64,000 bases of DNA, from NCBI RefSeq assembly GCF_004564135.1, contig NZ_CP038255.1, positions 3,645,501 through 3,709,500 on the forward strand, given 5' to 3'. Of this stretch, positions 19,092 to 28,229 are shown piece after piece. The notes below the pieces were generated by a model, which searched no databases, was not told the origin of the DNA, and was given only the letters and a program-made list of their open reading frames with translations. Position 1 is the first letter of the stretch; each line of letters starts with the position of its first letter. The position numbers were made by a program, and so were the translations under genes. The DNA is from Terasakiella sp. SH-1. Lineage in GTDB: Bacteria > Pseudomonadota > Alphaproteobacteria > Rhodospirillales > Terasakiellaceae.

Positions 19092-20333
19092 ATGACAGTA
19101 CGCGTCACTACGTTAGAAAACGGTCTTCGCATTGTTTCAGACTCCATGATGTCTGTACAGTCGGTGTCTTTGGGTGCCTGGGTTGAAGCGGGTACCCGCC
19201 ATGAAGCCCCGCAAGTGAACGGGATTTCCCACTTGCTGGAACATATGGCCTTTAAAGGGACCAAGCGTCGCAGTGCATTGGAACTGGCAGAAGAAATTGA
19301 GAATGTCGGTGGCCATATTAATGCCTATACCTCACGGGAAAATACCGCTTATTACTGTAAGGTCTTGAAAGAAGATGTGTCGCTGGCCGTTGATGTGATT
19401 GCTGATATCTTGCAGCATTCTGTGTTGGATGAAGAAGAGCTGACCCGTGAGCGCAGTGTGATTTTGCAGGAAATCCATCAAGCCAATGACACGCCGGATG
19501 ATATTATTTTTGACGTGTTTCAGGAAACGGCTTATCCGGATCAGGCCATGGGCCGCCCCGTTCTGGGCAAGGCGGATATCATTGCCTCTATGGCGCGTGA
19601 TGATGTGCTGTCTTATATGCAGAATAATTATGCTACATCGAACATGATTTTCAGTGCAGCGGGCAATGTGGATCATGAGGCTTTGGTCGCATTGGTGTCT
19701 GAAAAATTTGACAGTTTACCAAAGGAAAGTGGCATTAACGCAGACCCGACCCGCTATCAAGGCGGGGTGCTGGCTGTCAATCGCCCCAGTCTGGAGCAAG
19801 TCCATATTGTGGCTGGCTTTGACGGGGTGCGTTATGATGACCCGGATTTTTATGCCTTGTCTGTCATGTCGACTTTGTTTGGCGGGGGCATGTCTTCGCG
19901 CCTGTTTCAGGAAATCCGTGAAAAGCGTGCCTTGGTCTATTCCATCTACAGCTTTGTCTCTGCCTATGATGATGGGGGGATGCTGGGGATTTATGCGGGA
20001 ACAGGGGCAGAAGAAACCAAGGAATTACTGCCTGTCTTGATTGATGAGATCAAAAAGGTTTGTGACGATGTCCATGATGATGAGGTCATTCGCGCCCGTG
20101 CCCAGTTGAAATCCAGTATTTTGATGTCACTGGAAAGCACCTCAACACGGTGTGAACAGCTGGCCCGTCAGATGATTGTCTTTGGCCGTCCCATTACGGT
20201 GGAAGAAGTCGTGAAGAAAATTGATGCGATTGATGCCCAGGCTGTACAGGATGTATCCCAACGGGTCTTTTCCAGTACGCCTACATTGACGGCGATTGGC
20301 CCAATTACGGAATTGCCCGAATTCAAGGTGTAG
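19092..20333 (+). CDS. M16-family zinc peptidase (PqqL/mitochondrial processing peptidase-like)
   Basis: A 413-residue M16B peptidase. The inverted zinc motif HLLEH sits at residues 47-51 with a further Glu about 76 residues on (ERSVILQEIHQ). The C-terminal half has the family RLFQEIREKRALVYSIYS region. The ATG abuts the thrC stop with no gap, a pairing common in alphaproteobacteria. These relatives of the mitochondrial processing peptidase beta subunit degrade or process peptides; the native substrate is unknown. Confidence 0.93.
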   Translation: MTVRVTTLENGLRIVSDSMMSVQSVSLGAWVEAGTRHEAPQVNGISHLLEHMAFKGTKRRSALELAEEIENVGGHINAYTSRENTAYYCKVLKEDVSLAVDVIADILQHSVLDEEELTRERSVILQEIHQANDTPDDIIFDVFQETAYPDQAMGRPVLGKADIIASMARDDVLSYMQNNYATSNMIFSAAGNVDHEALVALVSEKFDSLPKESGINADPTRYQGGVLAVNRPSLEQVHIVAGFDGVRYDDPDFYALSVMSTLFGGGMSSRLFQEIREKRALVYSIYSFVSAYDDGGMLGIYAGTGAEETKELLPVLIDEIKKVCDDVHDDEVIRARAQLKSSILMSLESTSTRCEQLARQMIVFGRPITVEEVVKKIDAIDAQAVQDVSQRVFSSTPTLTAIGPITELPEFKV

Positions 20334-20336
20334 TCG

Positions 20337-20403
20337 GTCATTCTCAACTCGATTGGGGATCTGTGTCCGTTATTTTGGAGGCCCCCGCTTGCGCGAGGAT
20401 GAC
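20337..20403. repeat. Dispersed palindromic repeat, copy 2
   Basis: Starts GTCATTCTCAACTCGATTGG and ends CGCTTGCGCGAGGATGAC. The ends are complementary and the layout matches the other copies. It lies between the convergent M16 peptidase and membrane protein genes. Confidence 0.65.
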
Positions 20404-20416
20404 AGGTTTATTATCG

Positions 20417-20986
20417 TCATCTCGCCAGCAATGCTGCATTGAGCATGCTCATCATAATGCCAAGGAATAGGTCAAGGATGACAATGCCCACTGCAGCGCT
20501 GATAGGAATGCGCAGGGATTTGTGGGCAAGATGTCCAATCCAGACCAACCCGGCGAACATAAGCCCAACAGAGAGGGAAGAGGCAGCTTCCCAACTGATC
20601 ATCTTGCTGGCTTGTGCCAGAGCGACCAGCAGATACATGATATTATAGAGACAGCCCAGCCAGTTATAGGCGATGATGAATTCCAGAAATTCGCCGCGTC
20701 TGTTGATAGAATGACAGACCCGCTCCATAAGTATGGGGAAGATCAACCAGGCGAGGGCGTAAATTTCGGCCTCAAGGATGAAATAGCGGGCACCATCGTG
20801 CTTTTCAGGGTTAAAGCGCAAGAGGGCCAACAGCACATAGAACGGCGCAACCAAGGTTGCAGCCCAATAAAGTGAGGCCCAGAAACCTTGAATGCCCCCG
20901 ACCATCATTTTCGCACCACTGATGTCAAGGCGAACCAGTCGCCCGGCACCGGCTAAACCATAAAAGGGTGCGCGAAGATTGATCAT
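20417..20986 (-). CDS. Uncharacterised inner-membrane protein downstream of dapE
   Basis: A 189-residue protein with about five hydrophobic helices (for example FYVLLALL, IYALAWLIFPIL, LYNIMYLLVALA, GLMFAGLVWIGHLA and AAVGIVILDLFLGIMM). I do not recognise the family with confidence; a YIP1-like fold is possible. Its ATG overlaps the dapE stop as ATGA, so it is translationally coupled to dapE. No catalytic motif is visible. Confidence 0.75.
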   Translation of the reverse strand: MINLRAPFYGLAGAGRLVRLDISGAKMMVGGIQGFWASLYWAATLVAPFYVLLALLRFNPEKHDGARYFILEAEIYALAWLIFPILMERVCHSINRRGEFLEFIIAYNWLGCLYNIMYLLVALAQASKMISWEAASSLSVGLMFAGLVWIGHLAHKSLRIPISAAVGIVILDLFLGIMMSMLNAALLAR

Positions 20987-22134
20987 GCAGCCTCGTTAAA
21001 ATAATTTTCCAAAATGCGCTGATAGATTTTGGTCAGATTGGTCAGGTCTTCAATCAACACATTTTCATCTACCTTATGCATGGTCTGTCCGACAAGACCA
21101 AATTCGGCCACGGTGCAGGAATGGGTGATGAAACGGGCATCGGATGTCCCGCCTGAGGTGGAACGTTCCGGGGCGACCCCTGTGACTTCTTCGGTTGCCT
21201 GTTCAATCAGGTCTGTAAGTACGTCTTGGGGGCTCATGAAGCTTTCGCCGGAAATTCGGGTTTTCAGTGTGTAGTTTGTATCCACATGATCCAGTGTACT
21301 GCGAATCCAGTTTTCCAATGAGGCCCCTGTGTGGATATTATTATAGCGGATGTTGAACATGGCGGTGGCTTCGGCCGGGATGACATTTTCCACTTCGTTA
21401 CCGCAGTCAATGCTGGTGATGGACAGGCTGGAGGGGTCAAAAAATTCATTACCTTGGTCCAGCGGGTCTGCAATCAGGGCATTCATCATCTTGACAAGGC
21501 GCGGTAAGGGGTTATCTGCCCGCTGTGGATAAGCCACATGGCCTTGGGTGCCATGAACGGTGAGAACTGAATTGATGGAGCCTCGACGCCCCACTTTCAT
21601 CATTTCACCCATACATTTCGGGTTGGTCGGTTCGCCCACAAGACAGTGATCCATGATCTCGCCTTGGTCTTCCATCCATTCCAGTACCTTTTTGGTGCCG
21701 TTAATCGCAGGGCCTTCTTCATCTCCTGTGATCAGGAAAGAGAGGGAGCCTTTAAAATCATCGCCTTGATCTTTCAGGAAATTTTGTGCGGCCTCAACAA
21801 AGGCAGCGACAGCACCCTTCATATCGGCAGCCCCCCGGCCATAAAGGCGATCATCGTGAATGGTGGCGGCAAAAGGGTCAAAGTTCCAGCCGGATAAATC
21901 ACCAACAGGCACCACATCTAAATGCCCGGCAAAACAGAAATTTGGGGCCTGGGTGCCAATACGGGCATACAGATTTTCCACCCGTTCTGTCCCTTCTTCC
22001 TGAAAGGGCAGGCGGTGACAGATGAAGCCAAGGTCTTCCAATGTGTCTTGCAGCAGATCAAACACCCCTTCATCACGAGGTGTAACGCTGGGGCAGCGAA
22101 TGAGTTCTTGAGCAAAGGAAATGGTGTCGATCAT
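20983..22134 (-). CDS. dapE: Succinyl-diaminopimelate desuccinylase
   Basis: A 383-residue M20-type dizinc hydrolase that removes succinate from N-succinyl-LL-diaminopimelate in lysine and peptidoglycan precursor synthesis. Metal ligands are H71 and D73 (GHLDVVP), D104 (GRGAADMKG) and E139/E140 (GDEEGPA). The dapD gene lies upstream on the same strand, with a palindromic repeat between them. The downstream membrane protein overlaps by four bases. Confidence 0.96.
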   Translation of the reverse strand: MIDTISFAQELIRCPSVTPRDEGVFDLLQDTLEDLGFICHRLPFQEEGTERVENLYARIGTQAPNFCFAGHLDVVPVGDLSGWNFDPFAATIHDDRLYGRGAADMKGAVAAFVEAAQNFLKDQGDDFKGSLSFLITGDEEGPAINGTKKVLEWMEDQGEIMDHCLVGEPTNPKCMGEMMKVGRRGSINSVLTVHGTQGHVAYPQRADNPLPRLVKMMNALIADPLDQGNEFFDPSSLSITSIDCGNEVENVIPAEATAMFNIRYNNIHTGASLENWIRSTLDHVDTNYTLKTRISGESFMSPQDVLTDLIEQATEEVTGVAPERSTSGGTSDARFITHSCTVAEFGLVGQTMHKVDENVLIEDLTNLTKIYQRILENYFNEAA

Positions 22135-22217
22135 TGGAAGGGGCCTAAAAGTGAAAAATCTTATGTATAAAACTATATCGGCCCCAGCCTTCTGACAAGG
22201 TGGAGCCGATACTTATT

Positions 22218-22283
22218 TGACATCCCCGCGAATGCGGGGATCTTTTCAAAGCAAGGAGGTCCCCGCATTCGCGAGAACGACGA
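22218..22283. repeat. Dispersed palindromic repeat, copy 3
   Basis: Two short hairpins: CATCCCCGCGAATGCGGGGAT, then a spacer, then GGTCCCCGCATTCGCGAGAACGACGA. It lies between dapD and dapE and may act on the transcript between them. Confidence 0.7.
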
Positions 22284-22289
22284 CCTTGC

Positions 22290-23135
22290 TTAGTCACGCA
22301 GCAGTTCATTGACGGATGTTTTGGAACGTGTCTTTTCATCAACGCGTTTTACAATCACTGCACAAGCCAGGTTCGGGCCCGGTTCACCGTTCGGCAGTGG
22401 CTTGCCCGGCAGGGTGCCTGGAACAACCACAGAATAAGCCGGAACGCGACCATAGCTGACTTCGCCAGTTTCGCGATCAACGATTTTTGTAGACTGACCA
22501 AGGAAGACACCCATGGAGATGACAGAACCTTCTTCAACGATCACGCCTTCGGCCACTTCTGAACGTGCACCGACAAAGCAGTTGTCCTCGATGATAACCG
22601 GGCCAGCTTGCAGCGGTTCCAGAACGCCACCGATACCAGCACCACCGGAAATGTGAACGTTTTTACCAATTTGGGCACAGGAACCAACTGTTGCCCATGT
22701 GTCGATCATCGCGCCTTCATCTACATAGGCACCGAGGTTGAGGAAAGACGGCATCAAAACAGCGTTCGGGGCAACATAGGCGGATTTACGAACCACACAA
22801 CCCGGTACAGCGCGGAAACCAGCTTCGCGGAAATTGCTTTCCGTCCAGCCTTCGAATTTAGACGGCACTTTATCCCACCAGTTGGCGTTTTCACCCGGTG
22901 CACCACCGATTGTTTCCATGTCATTGAGACGGAAAGACAGCAAAACAGCCTTTTTTGCCCATTGGTTTACAATCCAGTCGGAACCTTGCTTTTCAGCTAC
23001 GCGAAGGGCACCGCTGTCCATCAGGTTCAGGGCTTCGTTTACCGCGTCGCGAATTTCACCTTTGGTGTCGTAATTAACAGAATCACGGTTTTCAAACGCG
23101 TTTTCGATGACAGATTCCAATTGTGCTTTATCCAT
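22290..23135 (-). CDS. dapD: Tetrahydrodipicolinate N-succinyltransferase
   Basis: A 281-residue left-handed beta-helix acyltransferase that succinylates tetrahydrodipicolinate with succinyl-CoA in the lysine/DAP pathway. Hexapeptide-repeat sequence is clear from [20 protein letters not shown] through [21 protein letters not shown]. The frame is open to 23207; the ATG at 23135 (MDKAQLE) gives the family start and has AAAAGG upstream. It works directly before DapE, the next gene. Confidence 0.96.
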   Translation of the reverse strand: MDKAQLESVIENAFENRDSVNYDTKGEIRDAVNEALNLMDSGALRVAEKQGSDWIVNQWAKKAVLLSFRLNDMETIGGAPGENANWWDKVPSKFEGWTESNFREAGFRAVPGCVVRKSAYVAPNAVLMPSFLNLGAYVDEGAMIDTWATVGSCAQIGKNVHISGGAGIGGVLEPLQAGPVIIEDNCFVGARSEVAEGVIVEEGSVISMGVFLGQSTKIVDRETGEVSYGRVPAYSVVVPGTLPGKPLPNGEPGPNLACAVIVKRVDEKTRSKTSVNELLRD

Positions 23136-23553
23136 AGCAAAATGCCTTTTCTTTTGAGTCAGTCTAGAAGTTGGCGAGACAATGAAAAAATTGCGCTCTT
23201 CTGTCAAGTTTAGAGAAGTAAACCCAGTAAATTAATCGGACTTGCTCTCTCATATGTTCCCTTGGGTAAGGGGTGCACAATTATGACGGTTTGTTTTGTG
23301 TAAAATCAATTATGGATTGTATTTTATGTTTATCTAATAAGGTGAGCATCTAAGGTTTAAAAACGTGATGAATAACAAATCAAAGAGATATTAATTTGTA
23401 TTATTAGTATAATTTAAAAGTAATTTTTTTATAATGAAACATGTATTTCAATATGTTATAAAATTTCTTAGAAAATTCACCTTGATAGGTGATTACGTAG
23501 TTTCCGGTAGTCTATAGAATCTGCTGCATCGCACAAATAGTCTAGGGGTAGAT
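23136..23553. other. AT-rich intergenic region upstream of the PAS/chemoreceptor pair
   Basis: About 420 bases with no convincing gene, richer in A and T than the flanks. It must hold the dapD promoter on one side and the PAS-protein promoter on the other. It contains CAGTAAATTAAT (23225-23236), matching part of the MITE end at 51571-51582, and ATTACGTAGTTT (23492-23503), also found upstream of thrC. Confidence 0.6.
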
Positions 23554-24084
23554 ATGTTTGATAACAGTAAAGAAGTGTTTTTTAACAATCATGAGTTGAT
23601 TGTGAGCAAAACAGACCTTAAAGGGCGAATCACTTATGCCAATGACGTTTTTTTAAAAGTGTCTGGTTATGGGCTCGATGAAATTATGGGGCAGCCTCAT
23701 AATATGATCCGTCACGATTTTATGCCGCGCAGCGTCTTTCATTTGCTGTGGACAACACTTCAAGAGCGCAAAGAAATCTTTGCCTATGTGGTCAATAAAA
23801 CGAAAAACGATGGCCATTATTGGGTGTTGGCCCATGTTACGCCGTCTCTTAATCTGGAAGGAGACGTGATCGGTTATCATTCTTCACGACGTGTGCCGGA
23901 ACGTGACTTGCTGGAAGGCCATATCATACCGCTTTACAACGAATTGAACCGCATTGAACAGGCGGCAAATAACCGCAAGCTTGGCATGCAGGATGCCGTG
24001 TCCTATTTACAGGATGTGGTTCAGGGCTATGCGCCCGATTATCACCAATTTATTCTGACACTTGATAGATTGGCGGCTTCATGA
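23554..24084 (+). CDS. Stand-alone PAS-domain protein, Aer-like
   Basis: A 176-residue soluble protein with one PAS domain (about 15-120), including [12 protein letters not shown] and the stretch [13 protein letters not shown]. That stretch resembles the PAS of Aer-type aerotaxis receptors. A helical tail follows (about 125-176). The stop overlaps the ATG of the chemoreceptor signalling gene as ATGA. Together the two look like an aerotaxis or redox receptor split into a sensor protein and a signalling protein. FAD or other cofactor binding cannot be confirmed by eye. Confidence 0.85.
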   Translation: MFDNSKEVFFNNHELIVSKTDLKGRITYANDVFLKVSGYGLDEIMGQPHNMIRHDFMPRSVFHLLWTTLQERKEIFAYVVNKTKNDGHYWVLAHVTPSLNLEGDVIGYHSSRRVPERDLLEGHIIPLYNELNRIEQAANNRKLGMQDAVSYLQDVVQGYAPDYHQFILTLDRLAAS

Positions 24085-25238
24085 TGTTTTTTAAGGGAGA
24101 AAAGTCAAAAGCCATTTCGCAATTTATCGAAGTCTGTGAAGCTGTGGCGGAAGGGGACTTTGAAAAACGCATTATTGATATGCCCGTTGATGCAGATTTC
24201 CAGCAACTGGCACAAGCAATCAATCGCCTGATTGACCGAACGGATGCCTATGTGCGTGAAACAACCGCTTCTTCGCAATATGTCCGCGACAATAAATATT
24301 ATCGCCGCATCAATATGAAGGGGATGCTGGGGGCTTTCGCGGTTGCCAGTGAAATCATTAATGATGCCACCCAAAATATGGAAGACCGCGTATCGTCTTT
24401 TAATACGGTGGTCGATCATTTTAATGAAACGGTTTCAGGTGTGGTGACAACGGTGAATGATACGGCTCATCATCTGGAGGAACAGGCAAAAAACATGTCG
24501 GACATGTCTTGCCAAACCAGTGAAAAGGCAGGAACTGTTGCAGCCGTGGCCGAACAGACATCTTCCAACATTAATACCGTGGCTTCTGCGACGGAAGAAT
24601 TGAATGCTTCTATTGCTGAAATTGGTGCACAGACACATCGTTCACTCGATATTTCCAGTACGGCTGTTGAGCAAAGTACACAGGCGCGAGAACAGGTGGC
24701 GCACTTAACGCAGGCTGCTGACGAAATTACAGATATTGTCAGTTTAATCACCGATATTGCGGCCCAGACCAACATGCTGGCCTTGAATGCGACAATCGAA
24801 GCTGCCCGTGCTGGTGAGGCCGGTAAAGGGTTTGCTGTAGTTGCAGGTGAAGTCAAAAACCTTGCCAGTCAGACAACAGGGGCCACAGATGAGATTGAAC
24901 GAAAAATCGGGGCAATCCAGCAAATCACCCATCAAGCCCAGCAATCCATTCAGGCGGTTTCCACAACTATTGCCAATTTAAGTGATAATTCCTCTTCCGT
25001 TGCAACAGCTGTTGAACAGCAAAATTCCGCAACAATGGAAATCAGCCGCAGTGTCAGCGAAGCAGCCTCAGGCATGGATGTGACCAAACGTGATATTGAA
25101 GCCTTGTTAGGGGTGGCAGAAGGGGCGCATCAAACAAGTGATCATGTTGCCCAGTCTGCAACAAGCCTGCCCTCACAGGCGGTTTTGCTGAAACAGGCCG
25201 TGGATCAATTTATGGTCCGGGTCAAAGAGGTTGTTTAA
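24081..25238 (+). CDS. Soluble methyl-accepting chemotaxis protein (no transmembrane helix)
   Basis: A 385-residue cytoplasmic receptor. A HAMP-like N-terminal part ([11 protein letters not shown]...[16 protein letters not shown]) is followed by the signalling domain with tip [21 protein letters not shown]. No TM segment or CheR-docking tail is seen. It overlaps the PAS gene by four bases, implying coupled synthesis with its likely sensor subunit. Two ATG codons in a row open the frame; the first at 24081 is used. Confidence 0.9.
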   Translation: MMFFKGEKSKAISQFIEVCEAVAEGDFEKRIIDMPVDADFQQLAQAINRLIDRTDAYVRETTASSQYVRDNKYYRRINMKGMLGAFAVASEIINDATQNMEDRVSSFNTVVDHFNETVSGVVTTVNDTAHHLEEQAKNMSDMSCQTSEKAGTVAAVAEQTSSNINTVASATEELNASIAEIGAQTHRSLDISSTAVEQSTQAREQVAHLTQAADEITDIVSLITDIAAQTNMLALNATIEAARAGEAGKGFAVVAGEVKNLASQTTGATDEIERKIGAIQQITHQAQQSIQAVSTTIANLSDNSSSVATAVEQQNSATMEISRSVSEAASGMDVTKRDIEALLGVAEGAHQTSDHVAQSATSLPSQAVLLKQAVDQFMVRVKEVV

Positions 25239-25284
25239 ACTGTTCCTTGTACGAGAGGCAGCATCCTGTATGCTGGTGTTATAA

Positions 25285-25303
25285 AAGGGGGCCCTAGCCC
25301 CTT
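25285..25303 (+). terminator. Weak hairpin after the chemoreceptor
   Basis: AAGGGG and CCCCTT form a 6-bp stem with a 7-base loop, 24 bases ahead of the FKBP gene. No T-run follows, so terminator function is doubtful. Confidence 0.3.
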
Positions 25304-25327
25304 ATCTCTTATGGAAGGAACGCTCTG

Positions 25328-25750
25328 ATGAGCCAGTTGGAAAACGGTCAAACCGTTAAAGTCCTCGTTACATTTACCATGGAAGATTCCACGGTGATTC
25401 CTGCTTCACCTGATGGCACGCCATTGGAACTTATCGTTGGGGAACCTTGTGGTTTTGTTGCCATTGATACTGCATTGCCAAGCATGAGCATGGGGGAAAG
25501 CCGTACCCTCAAACTGTCACCGGACGAAGCTTTCGGTATGCCGGACCCGAACTTGCGTTTTGATGTACCGCGCACCAGTATTCAGGTGGAAGGGGACCTT
25601 CAGCCCGGTGTGGCCTTACAGATGAATGGTGAGGATGGTCAGGTGTTTACCGCCATTGTCCATGAAGTCAGCGAAACTTCCGTGCTTGTCGATGCAAACC
25701 ATCCTTTGGCTGGGGAAGCATTGGAATGTAAAATCGACGTTGTAGGCTAG
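25328..25750 (+). CDS. FKBP-type peptidyl-prolyl isomerase, SlyD-like
   Basis: A 140-residue protein with the SlyD-type arrangement: an FKBP half (NGQTVKVLVTFTMED), the insert-in-flap region, and the family signature DANHPLAGEAL near residues 121-131. It lacks the His-rich metal-binding tail of E. coli SlyD. It should act as a cytoplasmic proline isomerase and chaperone. A GGAAGGAA ribosome site precedes the ATG, and the YtoQ gene starts one base after its stop. Confidence 0.9.
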   Translation: MSQLENGQTVKVLVTFTMEDSTVIPASPDGTPLELIVGEPCGFVAIDTALPSMSMGESRTLKLSPDEAFGMPDPNLRFDVPRTSIQVEGDLQPGVALQMNGEDGQVFTAIVHEVSETSVLVDANHPLAGEALECKIDVVG

Positions 25751-25751
25751 A

Positions 25752-26213
25752 ATGTCTCAGAAAATCTGGAAAGTTTATCTCTCTGGTGAAATTCACAGTG
25801 ACTGGCGTGAACAGATTAAACAGGGGGTGGCCGATAAAGGCTTGCCTGTTGAACTGAACTCGCCGGTCTGTGTCCATGACGATTCCGATAAGTGCGGTGT
25901 TGCCATTTTTGGTGAGGAAAAGGATGCCTTCTGGATGGATCGCAAAGGGGCGAACTTAAACGCCATTCGCACCCGTACCCTGATTGAAGAGGCTGATTTG
26001 GTCGTGGTGCGTTTCGGTGAGAAGTATAAGCAATGGAATGCTGCTTTTGATGCGGGCTATGCCGCTGCTCTTGGTAAGCCCTATATCACGCTTCACCCAG
26101 AACAGCATGATCATGCTTTGAAAGAAGTCGATGGTGCTGCTTGTGCTGTGGCACGGGAACCTGTCCAAGTGGTGCAGGCACTGGCTTATGTGATCAATGG
26201 AGAGATGCCTTAA
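25752..26213 (+). CDS. YtoQ-family protein
   Basis: A 153-residue protein matching the YtoQ family in the nucleoside 2-deoxyribosyltransferase-like fold. Visible segments are KVYLSGEIHSDWRE, SPVCVHDDSDKCG, NAIRTRTLIEEADLVVVRFGEKYKQWNAAFDAG and GKPYITLHPEQHDHALKEVD. The biochemical role is not established. It starts one base after the SlyD-like gene, so the two are co-transcribed. Confidence 0.88.
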   Translation: MSQKIWKVYLSGEIHSDWREQIKQGVADKGLPVELNSPVCVHDDSDKCGVAIFGEEKDAFWMDRKGANLNAIRTRTLIEEADLVVVRFGEKYKQWNAAFDAGYAAALGKPYITLHPEQHDHALKEVDGAACAVAREPVQVVQALAYVINGEMP

Positions 26214-26307
26214 TATAGCAAATCCCGAGTCATTTTGATTGAAAATTACGGCGACGTATTTGCGTAAAACCAATTGATTTACAGAAAAGGGCTGTAACGA
26301 TAGTGTT

Positions 26308-26334
26308 GCCATTCTCAACGGGGTTGGGAATGGC
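26308..26334 (+). terminator. Hairpin after YtoQ (terminator; possibly a short repeat copy)
   Basis: GCCATTCTCAAC and GTTGGGAATGGC pair over 12 bp (one G-T) around GGG, followed by GTCTTCTTTTA. The sequence resembles the left half of the dispersed repeats (CATTCYCAAC...GRTTGGGA), so it may be a repeat copy serving as a terminator. Confidence 0.6.
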
Positions 26335-26357
26335 GTCTTCTTTTATGTTTTAAGCAC

Positions 26358-26381
26358 AAAAAAAGCCGCCAAGATGGCAGC
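26358..26381 (-). terminator. Rho-independent terminator of the tRNA-Gly transcript
   Basis: On the minus strand, GCTGCC and GGCGGC form a 6-bp stem (one G-U) with a 5-base loop, followed by seven Ts. It lies 20 bases past the second tRNA-Gly gene. Confidence 0.85.
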
Positions 26382-26400
26382 TATTTTTATAAGCTTAAGA

Positions 26401-26475
26401 TGGAGCGGGCGAAGAGATTCGAACTCTCGACCTAAACCTTGGCAAGGTTTCGCTCTACCCCTGAGCTACGCCCGC
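26401..26475 (-). tRNA. tRNA-Gly (GCC), copy 2
   Basis: A 75-base cloverleaf with acceptor GCGGGCG/CGCCCGC, the D-stem GCTC...GAGC, the anticodon loop TTGCCAA with anticodon GCC, the T-arm around GTTCGAATC, and an encoded CCA end. It is identical in sequence to the copy at 26513-26587 and lies downstream of it on the same transcript. Confidence 0.97.
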
Positions 26476-26512
26476 ACGCTTGCATCTTATGCATATGGTG
26501 TTTTCTAGAAGA

Positions 26513-26587
26513 TGGAGCGGGCGAAGAGATTCGAACTCTCGACCTAAACCTTGGCAAGGTTTCGCTCTACCCCTGAGCTACGCCCGC
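26513..26587 (-). tRNA. tRNA-Gly (GCC), copy 1
   Basis: Identical to the copy at 26401-26475: same 75 bases, anticodon GCC, encoded CCA. A 37-base spacer separates them. Transcribed first from the promoter near 26646-26673. Confidence 0.97.
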
Positions 26588-26645
26588 TTAACCTTCTAAA
26601 AATGGCTTCCTTATTGAGGGTGGGTAACCCCCAGAAGCGGGGCGC

Positions 26646-26673
26646 ATAATATTAAATGACGAAGACTTTGCAA
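26646..26673 (-). promoter_or_regulatory. Likely promoter of the tRNA-Gly pair
   Basis: On the minus strand: -35 TTGCAA (26673-26668), 16-base spacer, -10 TATTAT (26651-26646), followed by a GC-rich GCGCC stretch. Such a discriminator is typical of stringently controlled stable-RNA promoters. Confidence 0.55.
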
Positions 26674-26785
26674 GCTAAAAATTCAAGAAAGTGAAATATT
26701 TTGGGATTTTAAGCCATAATCCGTTGAAAACATTGATTCTACGCGACATATTCTTCTTATCTTCGACATTCTTAAAGAGCCTTTC

Positions 26786-27274
26786 ATGCCGCTAACGCCA
26801 CAAGAATTATTAACCCAACTGGATCACTTGCAGATTCAGGCCCAAACCCACCATCATCCGCCATTGCGCACAGTGGAAGAAAGTAAGGCACTGCGTGGGG
26901 ATTTACCGGGCCTGCATTGTAAGAATCTGTTTTTGAAAGATAAGAAAAAGCAGCTTTGGCTGGTGGTGGCTGCAGAAGATCGCCCGATTAACTTAAAAGA
27001 GCTGAAAGGCAAGATCGGTTCGGCCCACCTTTCCTTTGGCAAGGCAGACTTGTTACAGGAGGTTTTGGGTGTATCTCCGGGCTCAGTCACGCCTTTTTCC
27101 CTGATTAATGATGTGGACAAGCAGGTTCGTGTGGTACTGGATTCCCATATGATGGCTGAACCGCTGATTAATTATCATCCCCTGACAAATGAAATGACCA
27201 CGGCCTTAAGTCCTGAGGGCTTGCGTCAGTTTATTCGTCATTGCGGCCATGAATTTAGCGAAGTGGAACTTTGA
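26786..27274 (+). CDS. YbaK/ProX-type prolyl-tRNA editing (deacylase) protein
   Basis: A 162-residue free-standing editing domain resembling PrdX/ProX, which hydrolyses Ala-tRNA(Pro) in trans. Family segments include TVEESKALRGDLPGLHCKNLFLKDKKKQLWLV, the catalytic-Lys region GKIGSAHLSFG, VTPFSLINDVDKQVRVVLD and INYHPLTNEMTT. It stands alone between the tRNA genes and the thioredoxin-like gene. Exact mischarged substrate is not shown by the sequence. Confidence 0.92.
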   Translation: MPLTPQELLTQLDHLQIQAQTHHHPPLRTVEESKALRGDLPGLHCKNLFLKDKKKQLWLVVAAEDRPINLKELKGKIGSAHLSFGKADLLQEVLGVSPGSVTPFSLINDVDKQVRVVLDSHMMAEPLINYHPLTNEMTTALSPEGLRQFIRHCGHEFSEVEL

Positions 27275-27338
27275 CTTCGCAGGTTAAATAAGAGTACAAC
27301 AACCAGAACAGGTTCAACGTAAAAGAGACAATATAAAG

Positions 27339-28229
27339 ATGATTCTTGATCCCAATGCCCCGGCAACAGCCCCTGATTTGATTAAAGATGCCACCAACGA
27401 AACCTTTATGGCAGATGTGGTTGATGCCTCTATGGAAGTCCCTGTTCTGGTTGATTTTTGGGGGCCGGGTTGCAAACCTTGTGAAACGCTAAAACCCATG
27501 TTGGAAAATCTGGTGCGCAGCATGGGCGGGGCGATCAAGCTGGTGAAAATCAATGCGCAGGAATGCCAAGATATTGCCATGCAGCTGCGTGTACAATCTG
27601 TTCCGACGGTTTTCTGTTTTAAAGGCGGGCGTCCCATTGATGCTTTTCAGGGGGCATTGCCGGAAAACGAACTGCGTAAATTCATTGATAAGCAAATTGG
27701 GGATGAAGGTTCCCCCATTGCCCAAGCGCTTGCTCAAGCCAAGGACTTGCTCGATTCCGGGGATGCCGCCAATGCTCAGGGGCTTTATATGCAAATTTTG
27801 CAAAATGACAGTTCCAACCCGGAAGCCTGCGCTGGTGTGATGCGTACCCATGTGGCCTTGGGCAATGTCGATAGCGCCAAGGAAATTGCAGATAATTTAC
27901 CCGATGAGTTGAAACGCAATGAACATATTGCCTCTGCCATTGCCATGATGGATCTGGCAGGCGGGGCTGATCTGGATACGTCTGAATTAGAAGACAAGCT
28001 TGCAACCAATCCGGATGACCATCAGGCGCGTTTTGATCTGGCCATGGCGCTTTATGGGGCAGGGCAAAATGAAGAAGGCTTGATGCAGCTTCTTGAAATT
28101 GTGAAAAAAGATCGTAACTGGAATGAAGATGCGGCGCGCTTGCAGATGCTGAAAATTTTCGAAGCCCTTGGTTTAAGTGACCCGCTGGTGATTAAAGTAC
28201 GCAAAAAACTAACCACAGTGTTGTTCTAA
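27339..28229 (+). CDS. Thioredoxin-TPR co-chaperone (CnoX/YbbN-like)
   Basis: A 296-residue protein with an N-terminal thioredoxin domain (about 20-125) and a C-terminal TPR-like region (about 135-296). The active site reads GPGCKPC, so CXXC is kept, unlike the SXXC of E. coli CnoX. The family holds oxidised or unfolded proteins and passes them to GroEL/DnaK. The stop overlaps the ATG of the LON-domain gene (TAATG), and Trm112 and DUF971 genes follow, a run seen in many alphaproteobacteria. Confidence 0.9.
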   Translation: MILDPNAPATAPDLIKDATNETFMADVVDASMEVPVLVDFWGPGCKPCETLKPMLENLVRSMGGAIKLVKINAQECQDIAMQLRVQSVPTVFCFKGGRPIDAFQGALPENELRKFIDKQIGDEGSPIAQALAQAKDLLDSGDAANAQGLYMQILQNDSSNPEACAGVMRTHVALGNVDSAKEIADNLPDELKRNEHIASAIAMMDLAGGADLDTSELEDKLATNPDDHQARFDLAMALYGAGQNEEGLMQLLEIVKKDRNWNEDAARLQMLKIFEALGLSDPLVIKVRKKLTTVLF

